Assembly (NCBI GenBank): GCA_007026445.1
Contig: VDMD01000002.1
Location: forward strand, 3,348,001-3,412,000
Length of the DNA: 64,000 bases
Source: Schizophyllum amplum
Lineage: Eukaryota; Basidiomycota; Agaricomycetes; Agaricales; Schizophyllaceae
Direction of reading: 5' to 3'
Part shown: piece by piece, positions 11,213 through 23,555 of the stretch
Layout: each line of letters opens with the position of its first letter
Numbering within the stretch: the stretch's first letter is position 1
Translations under genes and position numbers: made by a program
The notes under the pieces: generated by a model
Databases searched by the model: none
What the model was told of the DNA's origin: nothing
What the model saw: the letters and a program-made list of their open reading frames with translations, nothing else

Positions 11213-14200
11213 TCAACCGAGTCCGTCGTAGTCATCCTCGTCATCGAGGACATCCTGCAGATAGCTGCGGAGAAGCTCATCCAGCTCGTCCAGAAGAGCG
11301 CCACGATTCCATTCCGTCCGATGCTGCCAGACTACGCGCAGGCAAGCCGCGCGGAGGTGATCCAGTTGTTCGACGTTGAGACGATCCGTGCGGTCGCGCA
11401 GCTCGTCCTTCAACCTCTCAACGCGCTCCTCATCAATCACGAAGTCTGGCAGCGGGGTCGGTGTACGCTCAACGACCATAGCCTCGGGGGATGGCTGCTT
11501 CGACGCCTCCCGTGGCTCTGGGTTTTGAACAGAACCAGGCCGCGAAGTCGGTCCGTTAACAAGCGACGCGACGGTAGTCGGCGCTTCCCGTGGGATCGAC
11601 GGCGTCCGCTCAGATACCGGTGGACGTGGTGAGGGCCCTCCCGAGTGCATAGGCGACGGCACATGCAACATCGGTGAAACCCTGGACATGGAGGGCCCCG
11701 CATGCGCCATCGGCGACGGGGCTGCAGACGCATGCCTCGAGTGCATCGCTGGCATCGGCTGCGACTGAAACGGGTCCGCGGGGTCGACATTCATGACACC
11801 CACCGGCGTTGTGGACAAGGATGGATGCGCGCTGGGATGCATGTACGCGTCATGCGGATGCCGGAAGCCCTGCTGTGGCGGATAAGGTGCTTGGTCGAAA
11901 TTGCTCGCCGACATCCGTCCGTACTGGTTCTCCTGGGGGTACATCGGCTGCTGGTAGAGCTGAGGATCTAGAACAGAAGTTGGCTGCAGCGAGGGATGAG
12001 GGCGGTAGTTGGGCATCGGGTTCAACAAGGCGGGGTCGAAGCCTTGGCTGCTACGCTGCGGTACTGGCTCTGCCACGAACCCGTTCGGTGTCGCAGAATT
12101 GATCTGTACATGGGGTTGTTGCGGGTAGCCTCCATGGTGGTCAGGATACTGTGCGTTTTGAGGATAGACGTTTTGCTGGGGGTAGGGCTGTTGACCAAAC
12201 TGATCGTATGACTGGTCCTGCGGAGGAAAAGACGACTGGCCGAAACCGGGTTGCTCGTACGGCTGGGACTGCAACGGATATCCCTGGGGCTGCTGATATG
12301 ACTGTTCCGATTGCTGGATATGGAACGGGACGGGCGCCATAGGACCCTCTCCAGCAAATCGTACACCCGGCCTTGAAGTAGCCGCAGGCAACATATTTAG
12401 CTCGTCTGGGCTCTCCTCGCCTGTCCTGGCGCGCTTGCCTCCATGCTCCCCCTCCGCGTCGTCCTCCTCGGCCCCGATCTCCGCGCTATTCCGTGCACGC
12501 TTCAGTCGCCGCTCCAGCTGAACGGGATCCGTGATCTCCACCTCCGGTTGCAGGCCATTCGTGCGAGCACTGGTGCGCCGCGGAGGCGTCGCAGGCTTCT
12601 CTCGCTCCTCCCTCTCCTTGCTCGCACGACGCTCCTCCTTCCGCCGCTGCCGCTCGCGCGCTGCCATCCGCTCGCACTCCATCCTGAAGGAAGGCTCGAA
12701 CTCCTGGCAGCTGACTTCAGCAGCGGTGAACATCGCCTGCGCTTTGTGCAGCCGCTCAAGGTCTTCGTGCTGCCGCGAGTTGGCATTACGTACGATCCGG
12801 CCGACATCGTCGAGGAAGTCTTGCGGCGTAAGATAGCGCCCACGATACAGCTCGGTATGCATGCGTTCCAGATCGATATCGTAGAGCTTCGGAAGAGGAG
12901 GCGGAGCAGGAGGCTGCTCGACGCCCTCCATGCCGTTTGCGACGGCCTGGACCTCCTCGCGCTCCTGCGTGATTTCGATGACACCATTCTCCCGCTGGTG
13001 GATCTCGACGCTTTGCTCAATCCGCTGCACAGGCTGCGGGGCGATCTGCGCATTAAAGTCGTACTCGTCCTGCAATACACTCAGACAACGCCCGCAACAC
13101 TGTGAATATCACTCACAGTCGCCCGTTTCGTGAACCGCTTGAACTTCCGCTTCAGCTGTATCAAGATCGGATCCAGCCTGTACTTCAACAACGCTATGAC
13201 CCTGTTATCATTTTCCACCTGCATCCGCAACTCGTTCTCCGTCGGTTTCCGCGGCTCCAAAGGCGGCGCGATGGGCAGCTCCTCCAGAACACGCTTCTTG
13301 CGTTGCATACCGTCCGCAAACTTGTTTGGCGGGCGCCGCACATCGTCGAGCAGGGCAGTAAAGAAGGCCTCACGTTGCTCGGGGCCGGGATGCGTAAGTT
13401 CCACGCGGAAATCCTTTGCGGGCCCGAACCACTCGCGCACTTCCCGAGGTACGGACTTCCACTTGCCGTCCATGACGCCAAGAAGTAGAATAGGGTCGGT
13501 GGGCGAAAGCGTGTCGAGCATGGCACGCATGGTGGCCTTGGCGGTGTCGCTGATAGCGGCGGACCACACCTCCAAAGACGGTATGTAGATGACAGAGGGT
13601 TGATGCCGCTTCGCCTCAACGAAAAGCTGCACAATGGCCGCTTCGGGGGTCTGTTTGCATAGTCAGAACGAGCGTCGCGCATATCGAAGCTGGTGATTTA
13701 CCCTCGTAGAGTCACTCATCAGCGTCCCCAGCTCCAGACTCTGCACATTATAGCCTTCCAAGTGATGCAAGGCGGCGGCACCCAGATATCTCTGACCCAT
13801 CCCCGACAGACCATAGACGATGACTCGAGGTCGATGTACCCGTAATGTTTGCATGGCTGTGAAAAGATCAGAGGGGCCTCTGACAAAGAGAAATCTCTAG
13901 GAAACCTACATTGCATGTTCATCTCCCGCTCCAGGTCGCCATCCTCGCCAAGATAGTCCTCAAATTCCGCCTCTTCCAACGCGCTAAGCTTCTTGTCCAG
14001 AGGCATAGCACGGTTGATCGCGCCCTTGACCTGGTCGAGAGCACCGCCCAACAAGGAAGTAAACTGCGGAGGCAATGGCTGGGCAGCAGAGGCCGACGAA
14101 CGCTGCGACGACGGCACGAGCTCTACAATCATATCAGCAATCAAGAGCAGCAAGCCCAGTAAACCACGCACTCTTGATCGAAATCATAAAATCCCTCAAC

Positions 14201-16437
14201 CCGACGCGGATCTCGTCAGGCTTGAGCAGCAGCCGATCCTTCGTCTTGTATATCTGCGGGTACTTTCGCTGAATCGCGTTCAACGCGGCCTCCGTGCACA
14301 ACGCCCGCAGGTCAGCACCACCATAGCCCTTCGTCAACTTCGCCAACCCCGTGAGCCGTTCTTTCCCCTCCTCCCCGTCCCATCCCTTCCACTCCTTCGT
14401 CATGATGCGCAGAATCTTTTCTCGCGCCTCTAGTCCAGGTAGAGGGAAGTAGAACTCGCGGTCGAACCGCCCTGGTCTACGCAACGCCGGGTCCAACGCG
14501 TCCGGCCGATTCGTTGCGCCGATAACCACGATCTGTCCGCGACCGTCCATACCGTCTAGCAGGGCGAGAAGCGTGCTGACGATAGACGCATGGATCTGAT
14601 CCTGCTTCGACGAGCGCACCGGCGCAAGGCCGTCGATCTCGTCGAAGAAGATGATCGACGGTTGTGTGTTCTTTGCTTCCTCGAAGAGAAGTCGTAGTTG
14701 TCGCTCGGCCTCGCCAACCCATTTGGAGAGGATGTCTGCGCCTTTGCGCATGTAGAAAGTGATTTGACGATCACCTGTACGACTGCTTGCTGCGAGAGCG
14801 CGCGCCAGGAGCGTCTTGCCGGTACCGGGAGGGCCGTGGAAGAGGACACCTCGAGGAGGGGTCACTTTGAATTGCTGGAAGACCTCGGGGTAGAGCAATG
14901 GTAGAAGCGTCATCTCCTTCAACGAATGTATATCTAAGAATTGTCAGCCGCCAATACACATGGGATAGATGTATGCACGCACGGTCATCGAGACCACCGA
15001 CTTCGTCAAATGTCACGTTCTGATTGACCCCGAGGGGGTCTGCGTCCGCGAGAGCTGTGAAATGTAAGTATATGCGCGTATATGGAGCGATTGGGAAACG
15101 CACCAGCGTCGCCTACTTTGCCAAAGTTTGACGGTGTGCCTGCTGCCAGATCGGCTGGCAGATATCCTCCACTTGTGCCAGCGACAGCGCTGCCAAAAGA
15201 GCCCGCAGGTGCCGCTGCCCCAAATCGTTTGCCGGGCGTCCTCGTTGGGTTGTCCGAGTCCTAAGCATTGTTAGACAGTGTCGAAATGTTTAGGTAGAGC
15301 ACGCACTGAGTCGTCTCCGCCCATTCCCATCCACCTGCCAAGCTCAGCGCCACTCGCGCTCCATCCAAGACCCTTCGCTTTTGGTCTGCCTCTGCTACGG
15401 AACGCATCGCGATTCCGCGGCGGCGGACGCGGCAGTTCCTCGAGCGGAGGTGGTATTGCGTAGTTAATCTTCTGCCGCTGGCGGAGTGAGTACGTCCTTC
15501 CATTCGTCTCGTCCTCCTCGTCATCCTCGTCCTTGTCGGGCTGGTCGACCATGTCGATGTGAAGATCATCGGGTCCGTCGTCGATGTCCATCTCGCCATC
15601 CGCGTCTGCTGAGCCTGGCGATGTCGGGTGGTCCATGTAGTCGTGATCCCTGACCTGGCTGCGTCGCGCGGCGCGTGCTGCGCGGCCGGCTGCCGTGTTC
15701 GGGCGCGCTGGTGGGCGCTTGGCCGCGGTCCCGTTGGCGCGCGCGGGCTGCTTACGAGCGCGCATGTTGTACCGGCCGCCTTCGTGGTCTTCCTCGTCCG
15801 AGACTATGAAATCCTGCATCTGCCGGCTCGGCGCCGCGCGCCTCGTCTGATAGCGCCGTGAAGGCCCTTCATCGTCGCCCTCGTCTTGACGCGACTTGGA
15901 CGCACGCGTCCGCGCGACGTGCGCGTCGCTCGCGAAGAGATCGCCCGCAGCTTGGGGCGCGTCATCCATGGCTTCACCGTCACTGCTCTCGACGACCTTG
16001 CGCCGCAGGACGCGACGCCCGCGCGAGGACTGGTATGTCTCGATCTCGGGCTCGGGCTCTTGGAAGGCGTCCGCGTCCGCGTCGTCATCGGGGTCCGGCT
16101 TTGTGCGGCGCGATGCGCCGCGCGTCTTGGTGGGTGGCGGGGAGTTGGCCTCATCGTCGTCCTCGCCAACGGCATCAACGTCCGCGTCGCCGTCTTCCTG
16201 GTACTCGGAGCCGGAGGCCCCGGCGCTGGCGGACGCGGTGCGATTGCGCGTTGAGCGGCGTAGTGGCTGAGCCATGGCGCTCGATGGTGGGAGTTTGATC
16301 GTAAGTCGTCCTGGGGTGGCCGCCGTCGCGTCCGTCAGCGGCAGTGGCGTGCCGGGCGCGGTGTTCGGGGCGGAGTCGTGAAATAGCAAGGCGGGATTGG
16401 ACACGTCCGGTGCTGGGACCGCGCCAGTATGACTCAT
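11213..16437 (-). CDS. YTA7: Yta7/Abo1/ATAD2-type AAA ATPase with bromodomain-like region
   Basis: Eight exons: 16437..15307, 15260..15104, 15054..14983, 14933..14172, 14122..13910, 13856..13702, 13650..13117, 13069..11213; 1626 aa. A nuclear chromatin factor; known homologues (yeast Yta7, fission yeast Abo1, human ATAD2) remodel or load histones H3-H4. In order: an acidic/basic disordered N-terminus; AAA1 with Walker A GPPGTGKT (Lys ~493), Walker B SIIFFDEID (~546-554) and sensor GATNRPDALDPALRRPGRFD; AAA2 with a degenerate Walker A (YGLSGMGQRYLG, no GKT), as in this family; LELGTLMSDSTR; and a bromodomain-like segment (~1075-1160, LYRGRYLTPQDFLDDV). A long Gln/Pro/Tyr-rich tail follows, ending in a short helical segment. 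The start at 16437 is the first in-frame ATG of the open stretch, but coding-like sequence continues upstream, so the true 5' end is unresolved. Confidence 0.92.
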
Positions 16438-16945
16438 GAAGTGGTGGCCGTCGTCGTCCACAGCGTCGGCCGGCTATGTACTATTTGCGGCGCGGGCGTC
16501 GGCGGCGTCAAAGGGAATATGCTGCTCGCCGTCTTCGGTGTCGAGCTCGATGTCCCTTGTTTGTACAAGCTTGTGTATGTCAAAGCGGTGACAGCACAGC
16601 CACTATTTGTCGATGTTCGCCCGCTCTTCCATCTCCCGTTCCCGCCACACCATCCGACTCTCGAACAATCTTCCGCTATGCGTCCATGCTCCGGGAGGGA
16701 TGGAATATGTCGCAATTGCGCGAGATGGTCGTCTGGCATGAGCAAATGAAGAAAATCCGACCGGAAAGCCGCAGGATCGATGAAGATGCATCCTCCAGCA
16801 AAGCCTCGTCGTGGTTTCGGACAGAAATGTGAGAGCCCGTCTGGCAAAGCAATGCGCAAAACGCGCGCGTTGCGGCTGAAGTTCCGGCAAATGCCGAGAT
16901 TGTGCGGGATAATCTCACGTGATACTGGGTTTGTTCAAGTTTATC

Positions 16946-17586
16946 CAAGAGGCGGGCGATCCTAGAATCGGAGACATCCTCCGGCTCGCGTGAGTCTCGC
17001 GTGCTGATGCCTCGTGGCTGGCGGCGGCGCTCGCCGAGTGGGCGTTCGACTTCTCGACCTCGATGTGCAAAGCCCAAATTTTGCTGAATGCTCAGCCCAC
17101 GGCTCTCAGCGGTAAAGTACATCGTAGAAGCTGGGCATACTTGTTTTATTTCTGCCGCTTGCGCCCAGGTCGTGCCCCAGCTCGTCGGTGAAGGATAGCA
17201 ACACTCGGAGCAGGGTTGTTCTCGCCTTAGCCACCACTCAATGGTACCCCAACCACGTTGTAAACGGGGAGGTGAAGGCGGCTGGCTTGCTGAGCCCTGC
17301 TCCGAGCCCCTCAACATGCGGTATGAGCGCAGTGTGCCACCGAGAGGCAATTTCACGCCAGCCAGACTGAAGGCCAGGCTTGCACGGCCTGCCCACACCA
17401 TTGGCTTGAGTCGTCTTTCTGTTGTTTTCACTGCTGTACAATGTGCATTGACATTCCAATCGTGCTGCTCGCGGGCGCGCGCGCCGCGCCCTACTCGGCG
17501 AGCGCCGCCGCCAGCCACGAGGCATCAGCACGCGAGACTCACGCGAGCCGGAGGATGTCTCCGATTCTAGGATCGCCCGCCTCTTG
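16946..17586. mobile_element. MITE-like DNA element with 94-bp TIRs and 8-bp TSD
   Basis: The left end, CAAGAGGCGGGCGATCCTAG (16946 on), is repeated in perfect inverted orientation at the right end. By direct comparison the first 94 bp (16946..17039) equal the reverse complement of 17493..17586. The element is flanked by identical 8-bp direct repeats AGTTTATC (16938..16945 and 17587..17594), the expected product of target-site duplication. It is 641 bp long with no transposase-like ORF inside, hence non-autonomous. An 8-bp duplication is typical of the hAT superfamily, but P-type elements also make 8 bp, so the superfamily is an inference. Identical arms and an intact duplication argue for recent insertion. 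Confidence 0.9.
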
Positions 17587-17734
17587 AGTTTATCTATCCA
17601 AGTACCTGAGGTGCTCTGAGTCCTGTACACTGTCCTTACCTACTATATACAATCATGTAGATATGTGATATGTAAGTCAAGTATATCTCTCGCTGACGCC
17701 TGCTCTTCCATACTACGCAGGCGGTAAACATCAT

Positions 17735-18645
17735 TCACGCCTTTGCTGCAATCGTCGGCAACACGCACTCCCGCACAAAGTACTCGTGGAATCGGTCGTC
17801 CGGCGTCAGCTCAGGGTGGAATGTCGTCAGAAGGTGCAGCCCCTGCCGCAGTGCCACGATTGCCTTCGCATCGTCTGGGTTGTCCGACGCGAGGGATGGG
17901 GGAAGGAGCCCTGGTGGTAAGCGCGCGACGACTTGCACTGGGGGGTCGTCGTGCGAGGGATGAAGCTCAAGTAGGACCTACAAAGGTACAATTAGTAATT
18001 GAACACCGTGCGATGGAGAACACGTACCGGCGCCCGAATAAACACCCCGATAAACGGCTCCTGCGGATCCCTCAGCCCCTCCACCTCCAGATTCGCCTCA
18101 AAACTCTCCACCTGCAACGCACAGAACATACATCAGCCGAATACACTGCTCGCTCCACCCCACACGCACCTGCGACCCCCACCCATTCCTCGCGATCGTC
18201 GCCGACACGCCGCCCAGCACCTCCTGCCCGCCCCTCTTCGTGTTCTCGACCCTCTCTGAGAGCAAGATCGCCCCCGCGCACGTCCCCCACACCGGCTTGT
18301 GCGAGCGAAAGTCGCGCAGGGGATCGAGGATGCCCTCGAGACGGGCGAGCAGAGCGATCGTTGTGGATTCTAGCGAGGGGCTGTGAAGACGGAGGATGAC
18401 GGACAGAGGGCAACGCACCTCCGCCAGGGATGATAAGCGCATCGCAGCGAGCTAGCTCTTCTCGCGTGCGGACTTGGAGGACGTCGATCTTGCGGGGGGA
18501 GCGTAGTCGTTGCAGCGCCTTCTCGTGCTCGATGAATGCGCCTTGCATGGCTGGACGTTTGACTGAGTATGTGTGTTGGCTGGGGACGCAAGAACGACGC
18601 ACCAAGTATGCCAATGGTAACTTCGCGGAGGTCATCTGGAGCCAT
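17735..18645 (-). CDS. SNO1: Pyridoxal 5'-phosphate synthase glutaminase subunit (SNO/PdxT)
   Basis: Five exons: 18645..18603, 18550..18419, 18369..18170, 18111..18028, 17977..17735; 233 aa. A class I glutamine amidotransferase that hydrolyses glutamine and passes ammonia to the SNZ/PdxS synthase in deoxyxylulose-independent vitamin B6 synthesis in the cytosol. Motifs: [11 protein letters not shown] at the N-terminus, [13 protein letters not shown] (oxyanion region), nucleophilic Cys in [10 protein letters not shown] (~89), and the His-Glu pair in TTFHPELT (~207/209). Length fits the family (190-240 aa). The ATG at 18645 is the first in frame. The partner SNZ gene is not in this window. It is divergent with the amidase gene across ~600 bp. 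Confidence 0.94.
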
Positions 18646-19246
18646 AGCGTGCAGCAAAATAGTCGAGGTCTGAGATGCAACTCGAGCCGATCACAAGAAG
18701 TACAACAGTTATTCAGCTTTATCCGGTAGGGGCAAGTCGGAGATCTGAGTCATATCTCGTCGCCGAAGAATGCGGCTGCCGTCGAGCTCCTGGGGCGACG
18801 AGCAAGTTGTCCGGCAACTATCCAACAGCGTAGACATGGTGGAACGAAGTCAAGAGGCGCGATAGTGCTTGCGGCAAACGAGCCGGCAAAGTTCAGCTTC
18901 GTCGCCATCCGGCAGGCAAAGTGGGCTCCCGCGGTCACGTGCCCAAAGCGACGTTTTTGGTCGACTTTCTGACTGCTCTCTCAGCGTTGTTTCCTTAGTG
19001 ACTCCCAACTCGTCGCTGACTGGCCGCTGACTCTCGGCTTATACTGCTATTCACTCGACGTGTGTAAGTATGTATAGTCTATGCATTAGATGCAATCCTC
19101 CGTGGTCACGCGACGCTGGCGGTACGAATCACGTTCGGCCCTCATACATAGAGCCCGTGAGCTGCCTAAATAAAGGCTTGTGTTTCTTGATCAGCGTTCA
19201 ACACATCTACTATTGAACCCCCTCGACAATATCTTGCTTTAGCTCG
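18646..19246. promoter_or_regulatory. Shared divergent promoter interval, SNO1 / amidase
   Basis: A 600-bp non-coding interval between two divergent start codons. It has a CACGTG E-box near 18936 and a TAAATAAAG element at about 19167, roughly 80 bp before the amidase ATG. No ORF is supported. Confidence 0.5.
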
Positions 19247-21497
19247 ATGGCCGCTTGGACCAAAATTGCGGCGGAGAAGAGGCTACGCGTCAGAGCTGGA
19301 ATCCCCGCCTCTCTTATCGATATGGACGCCCTTGCTGCGGCTCTGCCTCGCCTGCTCGCCGGCAAGACAGACGTGACGGGAATACCGGCTGCTTCGGGAT
19401 TTCTCAACGCCCATGAGCTGGACATCACTGAGAGCAGTCTGTCTCCTCTGCTCGAGAATCTCCGTACCGGAACATGGTCATCTGTCGCCGTCACGACCGC
19501 ATTCCTGAAGCGGGCAATTATAGCTAACGAGCTGGTGAGAGAATCACTTTCTTCTGCCGCTGCAAGATGCCAGCTTATAACCCCATGACAGACGAACTGC
19601 TTGACCGAGATCTTCCCCGAGCGAGCTCTGGAGCGGGCTCGCGAGCTTGACCGCATATTTCATGACACAGGAAAGACCATCGGTCCTCTGCATGGCCTCC
19701 CGGTCTCCGTCAAGGATCAGGTCCACATCAAGGGCGTCGAGACCACCATGGGTAAGTTGGTATCCCAACCGTTGCAGTGTTGTCGCCATGTCCCTGACCA
19801 GAGTCCCTCAGGCTGGATATCCCGCATAGGAAACATCTCCGAAAAGAACGCCGTCTCCGCAGACATCCTCGAAGAAGCTGGCGCCGTCCTTTACGTTAAG
19901 ACCAATATCCCGCAGACCGCTATGGTACGCTGCTCACACCATAGTGCTGTGCGCCATACCTGATATTATCCAGTGGTCCGAGTCGTTCAACCACATATTT
20001 GGACGAGTCAAGAACCCGCACAACATTACTCTGACTGGAGGAGGATCGAGCGGCGGAGAGGGTGCGCTCATAGGTATGCCACCGGCCTCGAGCTGGACAG
20101 ACGGCTGATGGTCTTCCATAGCCATGAAGGGATCGCCTCTGGGTGAGTGCGCACTATGAACTTCGGAAATTTGTTGCTGATAGCCTTGCCCAGGCGGAGG
20201 AACCGATATCGGAGGGTGAGCCGCACTACATGACCGACACCATATCGTCAGTTTCACACTTTTCCGACTCACCTACAGGTCTATCCGCAATCCCGCAGGC
20301 TACAACGGCCTCTACGGCCTCCGCCCCACTGCCGGTCGGATTCCCTTCCGTGGCATCGTCACCTCCTTCGAAGGTCAGGACAGCGTACGCATCGTCCACG
20401 GCCCGCTCAGCCGCTCCCTCGACGGCGTGCAGTTGTTCATGCAGACGATGATTGACGCGCGCCCGTGGACGCGGGATCCTCTGTGTATCAGAAAGCCATG
20501 GGAGACGGTCGACGTCCTGCGCGAGCACGGAGGTGGTCGCGAGCCGCTGTGTTTTGCCATCATGTGGGACGATGGAGTCGTCAAGCCGCACCCTCCCGTC
20601 GTGCGCGGGCTAGAGAAGGTGCGCCACGCGCTGCTGGCGGCGGGGCATAAGGGTACGAGATGCTTCATATCGTTGAGAACAGACTGACCAAATGACCCAG
20701 TTATCGAATGGAAGCCCCATAGACACCAGGAGATGGTCACAATTGTGGTAAGTCTCCTCATAGCCTTTGATCGAATTACTTCGCAATAACCTGTCTCTCA
20801 GCGCAAGATATACGGTGCGGGATCCTTCGAGGAATACAACCGCGAAGCCAGCGCGTCCGGCGAACCGGTCCTTGCAAGCATGAGCCCCGATGTCGAGGGA
20901 AAGAAGGTGCCGCGGCAGAACACCGATATATCCTCACACGATCTCTACAAGCTGCAGCTACTCAAGCGCACCATCGCCGAGGAGTACCTGGACCACTGGA
21001 ACGCAACGGTGGCGCAGACCGGTACAGGACGCGCAGTCGACGCAATCATCTGCCCGGTGGCGCCGTCCGCTGCGCCACCTCATGGAAAAAATCTGTGAGG
21101 ACGCTGTTTCCTGCGACTCTTCGGTGGCGGTTCGTCTAATATATTCTTCCAGATGGTTCGGATACACCGGTGTCTTCAACGGCCTTGACTATCCATCCCT
21201 GGTGATCCCCGTCACGCGAGTCGACCTTGAAAAGGATGCGACTGTGTCAGAGCGCCACGAATTCTACGGGCCTCTGGACGAGATTGTGTACAAGCTGTGT
21301 GCGTTAGGCCCATCCCAAGTCGACTCTACCTGTTGCTAATGTTTGATATAGACGACTCGCCAAAGACCTTTGCGAACGCCCCAATTGGTGTGCAAATAGT
21401 AGGGCGATCTATGGAGGATGAGGCTGTACTGGCCATGGGCCAGATCGTTGACACTGCGCTGAAGCGCACTGCGACTCTGCCGCTAGCGCAGCTGTAA
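19247..21497 (+). CDS. Amidase (amidase-signature family)
   Basis: Eleven exons: 19247..19534, 19592..19751, 19812..19924, 19974..20073, 20122..20142, 20194..20215, 20279..20652, 20701..20747, 20802..21094, 21153..21298, 21352..21497; 569 aa. It hydrolyses carboxamides to acid and ammonia. The Ser-cisSer-Lys triad is visible: Lys ~137 in LPVSVKDQVHIKG, cis-Ser ~212 in TGGGSSGGEGALI, nucleophile Ser ~236 in GGTDIGGSIRNPAG. The 75- and 24-residue spacings equal those of FAAH. The glycine-rich core is assembled from two exons of 21 and 22 nt. The C-terminus (WFGYTGVFNGLDYPSLVIPV, FANAPIGVQIVGR) is typical of fungal general amidases/acetamidases. There is no signal peptide. Substrate cannot be told; acetamidase- or indoleacetamide-type hydrolases are alternatives within the family. 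Confidence 0.92.
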
Positions 21498-21958
21498 GTC
21501 GAAACTTGATCTTACGTAGTAAAACGATGGCTGCCACTGTGCCGTTCCTATGAGCCCATATCTAGGCGAATATTGCTGTGAGTATCGCGAAAAGTATATA
21601 CGTTCCTTCTCCTGCGATGTACTACTACTACAGATCTGCATTAGCTCCTCGATATCTAAGACACATAAATCAGTGTCTCCTCAGTCCAAGTTCTTTGGCC
21701 ACAGGATATTGGTTCTGCTCATGCGCGTGAGGCGTAGATGAAGCAAATCGAAGAGGTTCGAGAGAGTCATCTATTAAGGTCATCTACAGTATAAGTAGTA
21801 TAAGACTCTTGATCAGTACTAGTACTGTGACGCTGCTTTCAATGTTCTTTGTTGAACATTGATAAAGTATTCGATTCTTTGTTTACATAGGCGCATATTA
21901 CATGAGTGTCCCGGACGCGTGTGGTAGTTGTACACTTGCTTCCTATATCCGCGATACG
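21498..21958. other. Intergenic, convergent 3' flanks
   Basis: AT-richer sequence between the amidase stop and the 3' end of LRR-like copy A. No ORF, repeat or RNA gene recognised. Confidence 0.4.
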
Positions 21959-22935
21959 CTAGTCCTCCTTCACATACACGCTTCTAAAACACTCAAACTC
22001 AATCCCGATGGCGCGTGCACGTTCGACGACCGCTTTGGAGAGCCCTTTGACGGCTGTGATGCGGACTGAGCTAAGCTTGCTCCTGCCACCCGCATGACGC
22101 TTCTCGAGGGCTTCCAGGAAGAACCGTGGCTTGATGTTGTTGGCGTTCCGCAGGGTGAGGTCCTCCAGGTTAAACAGCCAGTGGCGATGAGGCAGGACGC
22201 ACAGAATCTCTGCCTCCACGTCGGCATTCGTGTGCAAGGAAAGCGAGACAAGATGCTCAGCCTCAGGCGACCGAAGGTAATCCTTGAGGCCCGGTCTATA
22301 GCAGCATTGCAGGGAGAGTATGACCGTTTGGAGGTTTCCCGAACTGCCCGCTTTGGTGAGAAAGCTGTAGATGGTGTCTTCAAACTCTGAGGTCGAGCGT
22401 CCAGGCCACAAAATGGCAATCATCTTCGCATTCGGCACTCGCAGGGCATTCAGGAACTGCATAAAAAGCTCTCGTCCTTTGATATGGCTGCTGTTGCCGG
22501 AGAGCACTAGGCTACGGATTTGAGGGGCAATTACAGCTTTGGGAATGACCGGCGGCTGCCCCGGTTCGTACATGACTTTGACTTCGACGGAGGAGTTGCC
22601 GCGGAGGGTTGGAATACAGGCTACAATTTCCTGAACGGTACCGTGGCCTTTGAGGGCACGAGAGCGTGTAATCTTGAGCTCAGTGTTCGACGTCGTGAGA
22701 GCGGCTGAAAGAGCAGGATAGTGAGCGACAATGCGGCGGATAGCAGCCTTGAGCCACTTACACTCTTGACCTGCGTTCTTACGCCGATTCAGACTAGCAT
22801 CACCCCTACGATCGTAGGGCCCTGACGCGCGGCGGCTGTTGTCAAACGATGTCAGTACAAAGAAATCAATTGGTGTAAAGAGAACATCGACACTCACGAG
22901 CTATTGCTCGACTTCGTCTTGAGTGCACTGGGCAT
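21959..22935 (-). CDS. LRR-like cassette protein, copy A
   Basis: Three exons: 22935..22898, 22835..22762, 22704..21959; 285 aa. Exons 1-2 encode a short polar head (MPSALKTKSSNSS, then SGPYDRRGDASL). Exon 3 encodes a repeating alternation of Leu-rich strands and helices: IRSLVLSGNSSH, LQTVILSLQCCYRPGL, HLVSLSLHTNADVEAEILCV, NLEDLTLRNANNI, KLSSVRITAVKGLS, ERARAIGIEFE. This layout resembles the C-terminal leucine-rich half of agaricomycete F-box proteins, but no F-box precedes it. It is a paralogue of the genes at 35.1, 41.6, 54.3 and 58.0 kb and closest to 35.1 kb: exon 3 is exactly 746 nt in both, with long identical stretches. Its function is unknown; protein-protein interaction is a reasonable guess. 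Confidence 0.82.
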
Positions 22936-23555
22936 GTTGTTGTTTGACGATGCGAGGTTAAGTAGAGGGTATGGAGCGATACAGTTCTGAGGCCGTCATT
23001 GGGTCTTTATATAGGTATCTGAAAGGTCAAAAAGCCGATTCGTTGAGCCAGAACTTGGTTTTTTGGCCGGACAAACAACACGTGGGCACCTTCCATTGTT
23101 CGATGTCGGGTAGGACCAGTGCTTCACCGGCACTAGAAGCATCAGCAATGGAACAAGACCCCGAGGTAGTGCATGTGCTGGCTTCGCGAAGCTCGAGGGC
23201 ACAGACTCGCACCGCCTAGCGGTCCAGGAAGTCCTCATGGATGACTTCCTGTGCCTACGAGGACCAAGCTGAGTGTGGTTGTTATTGGCTGATTGCCGCA
23301 TCACTCATCAATCTACCATAGCTGTGTCGTGCTCGGTCCTACCGCAGCAGAGTGGGCTTCGAACAATAGAGACATTGAGGTCACAGCGCAGGGCGGTGCG
23401 GCGCCTGTGACCATCGCCGGCAGGAGGTATCGGCATCGGCATGAAACAATGGGCGATTACCATAAATGGACACAAAAGAACCCGGATGACAGCCGGGCCG
23501 AGTCACGCACGATCGGTACAAATGGCGACCGCTTGTTCTCCCTAACCCCCATCAT
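22936..23555 (-). promoter_or_regulatory. Conserved 5' region of cassette A
   Basis: Block shared with copies B, C, D and E. A TATA-like CTATATAAAG (minus strand, near 23014..23005) lies ~79 bp before the ATG. The perfect 12-bp palindrome GCTTCGCGAAGC is at 23181..23192, followed by GGACCAAGCTGAG near 23263. A plus-strand open frame 23293..23640 runs the opposite way; its parts TPIIVGRSAQLNCHSRLTCG and SCVVLGPTAA recur at the other copies. Confidence 0.7.

Noticed and set aside
17188..17570. Transposase ORF within the MITE
   Set aside because: Internal frames are short, without DDE/DDD or zinc-finger motifs, and overlap the inverted repeats.
17735..21497. A vitamin B6 gene cluster (SNO1 with the amidase)
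   Set aside because: The SNZ partner is absent and amidases have no known role in pyridoxal synthesis; adjacency alone is not enough.
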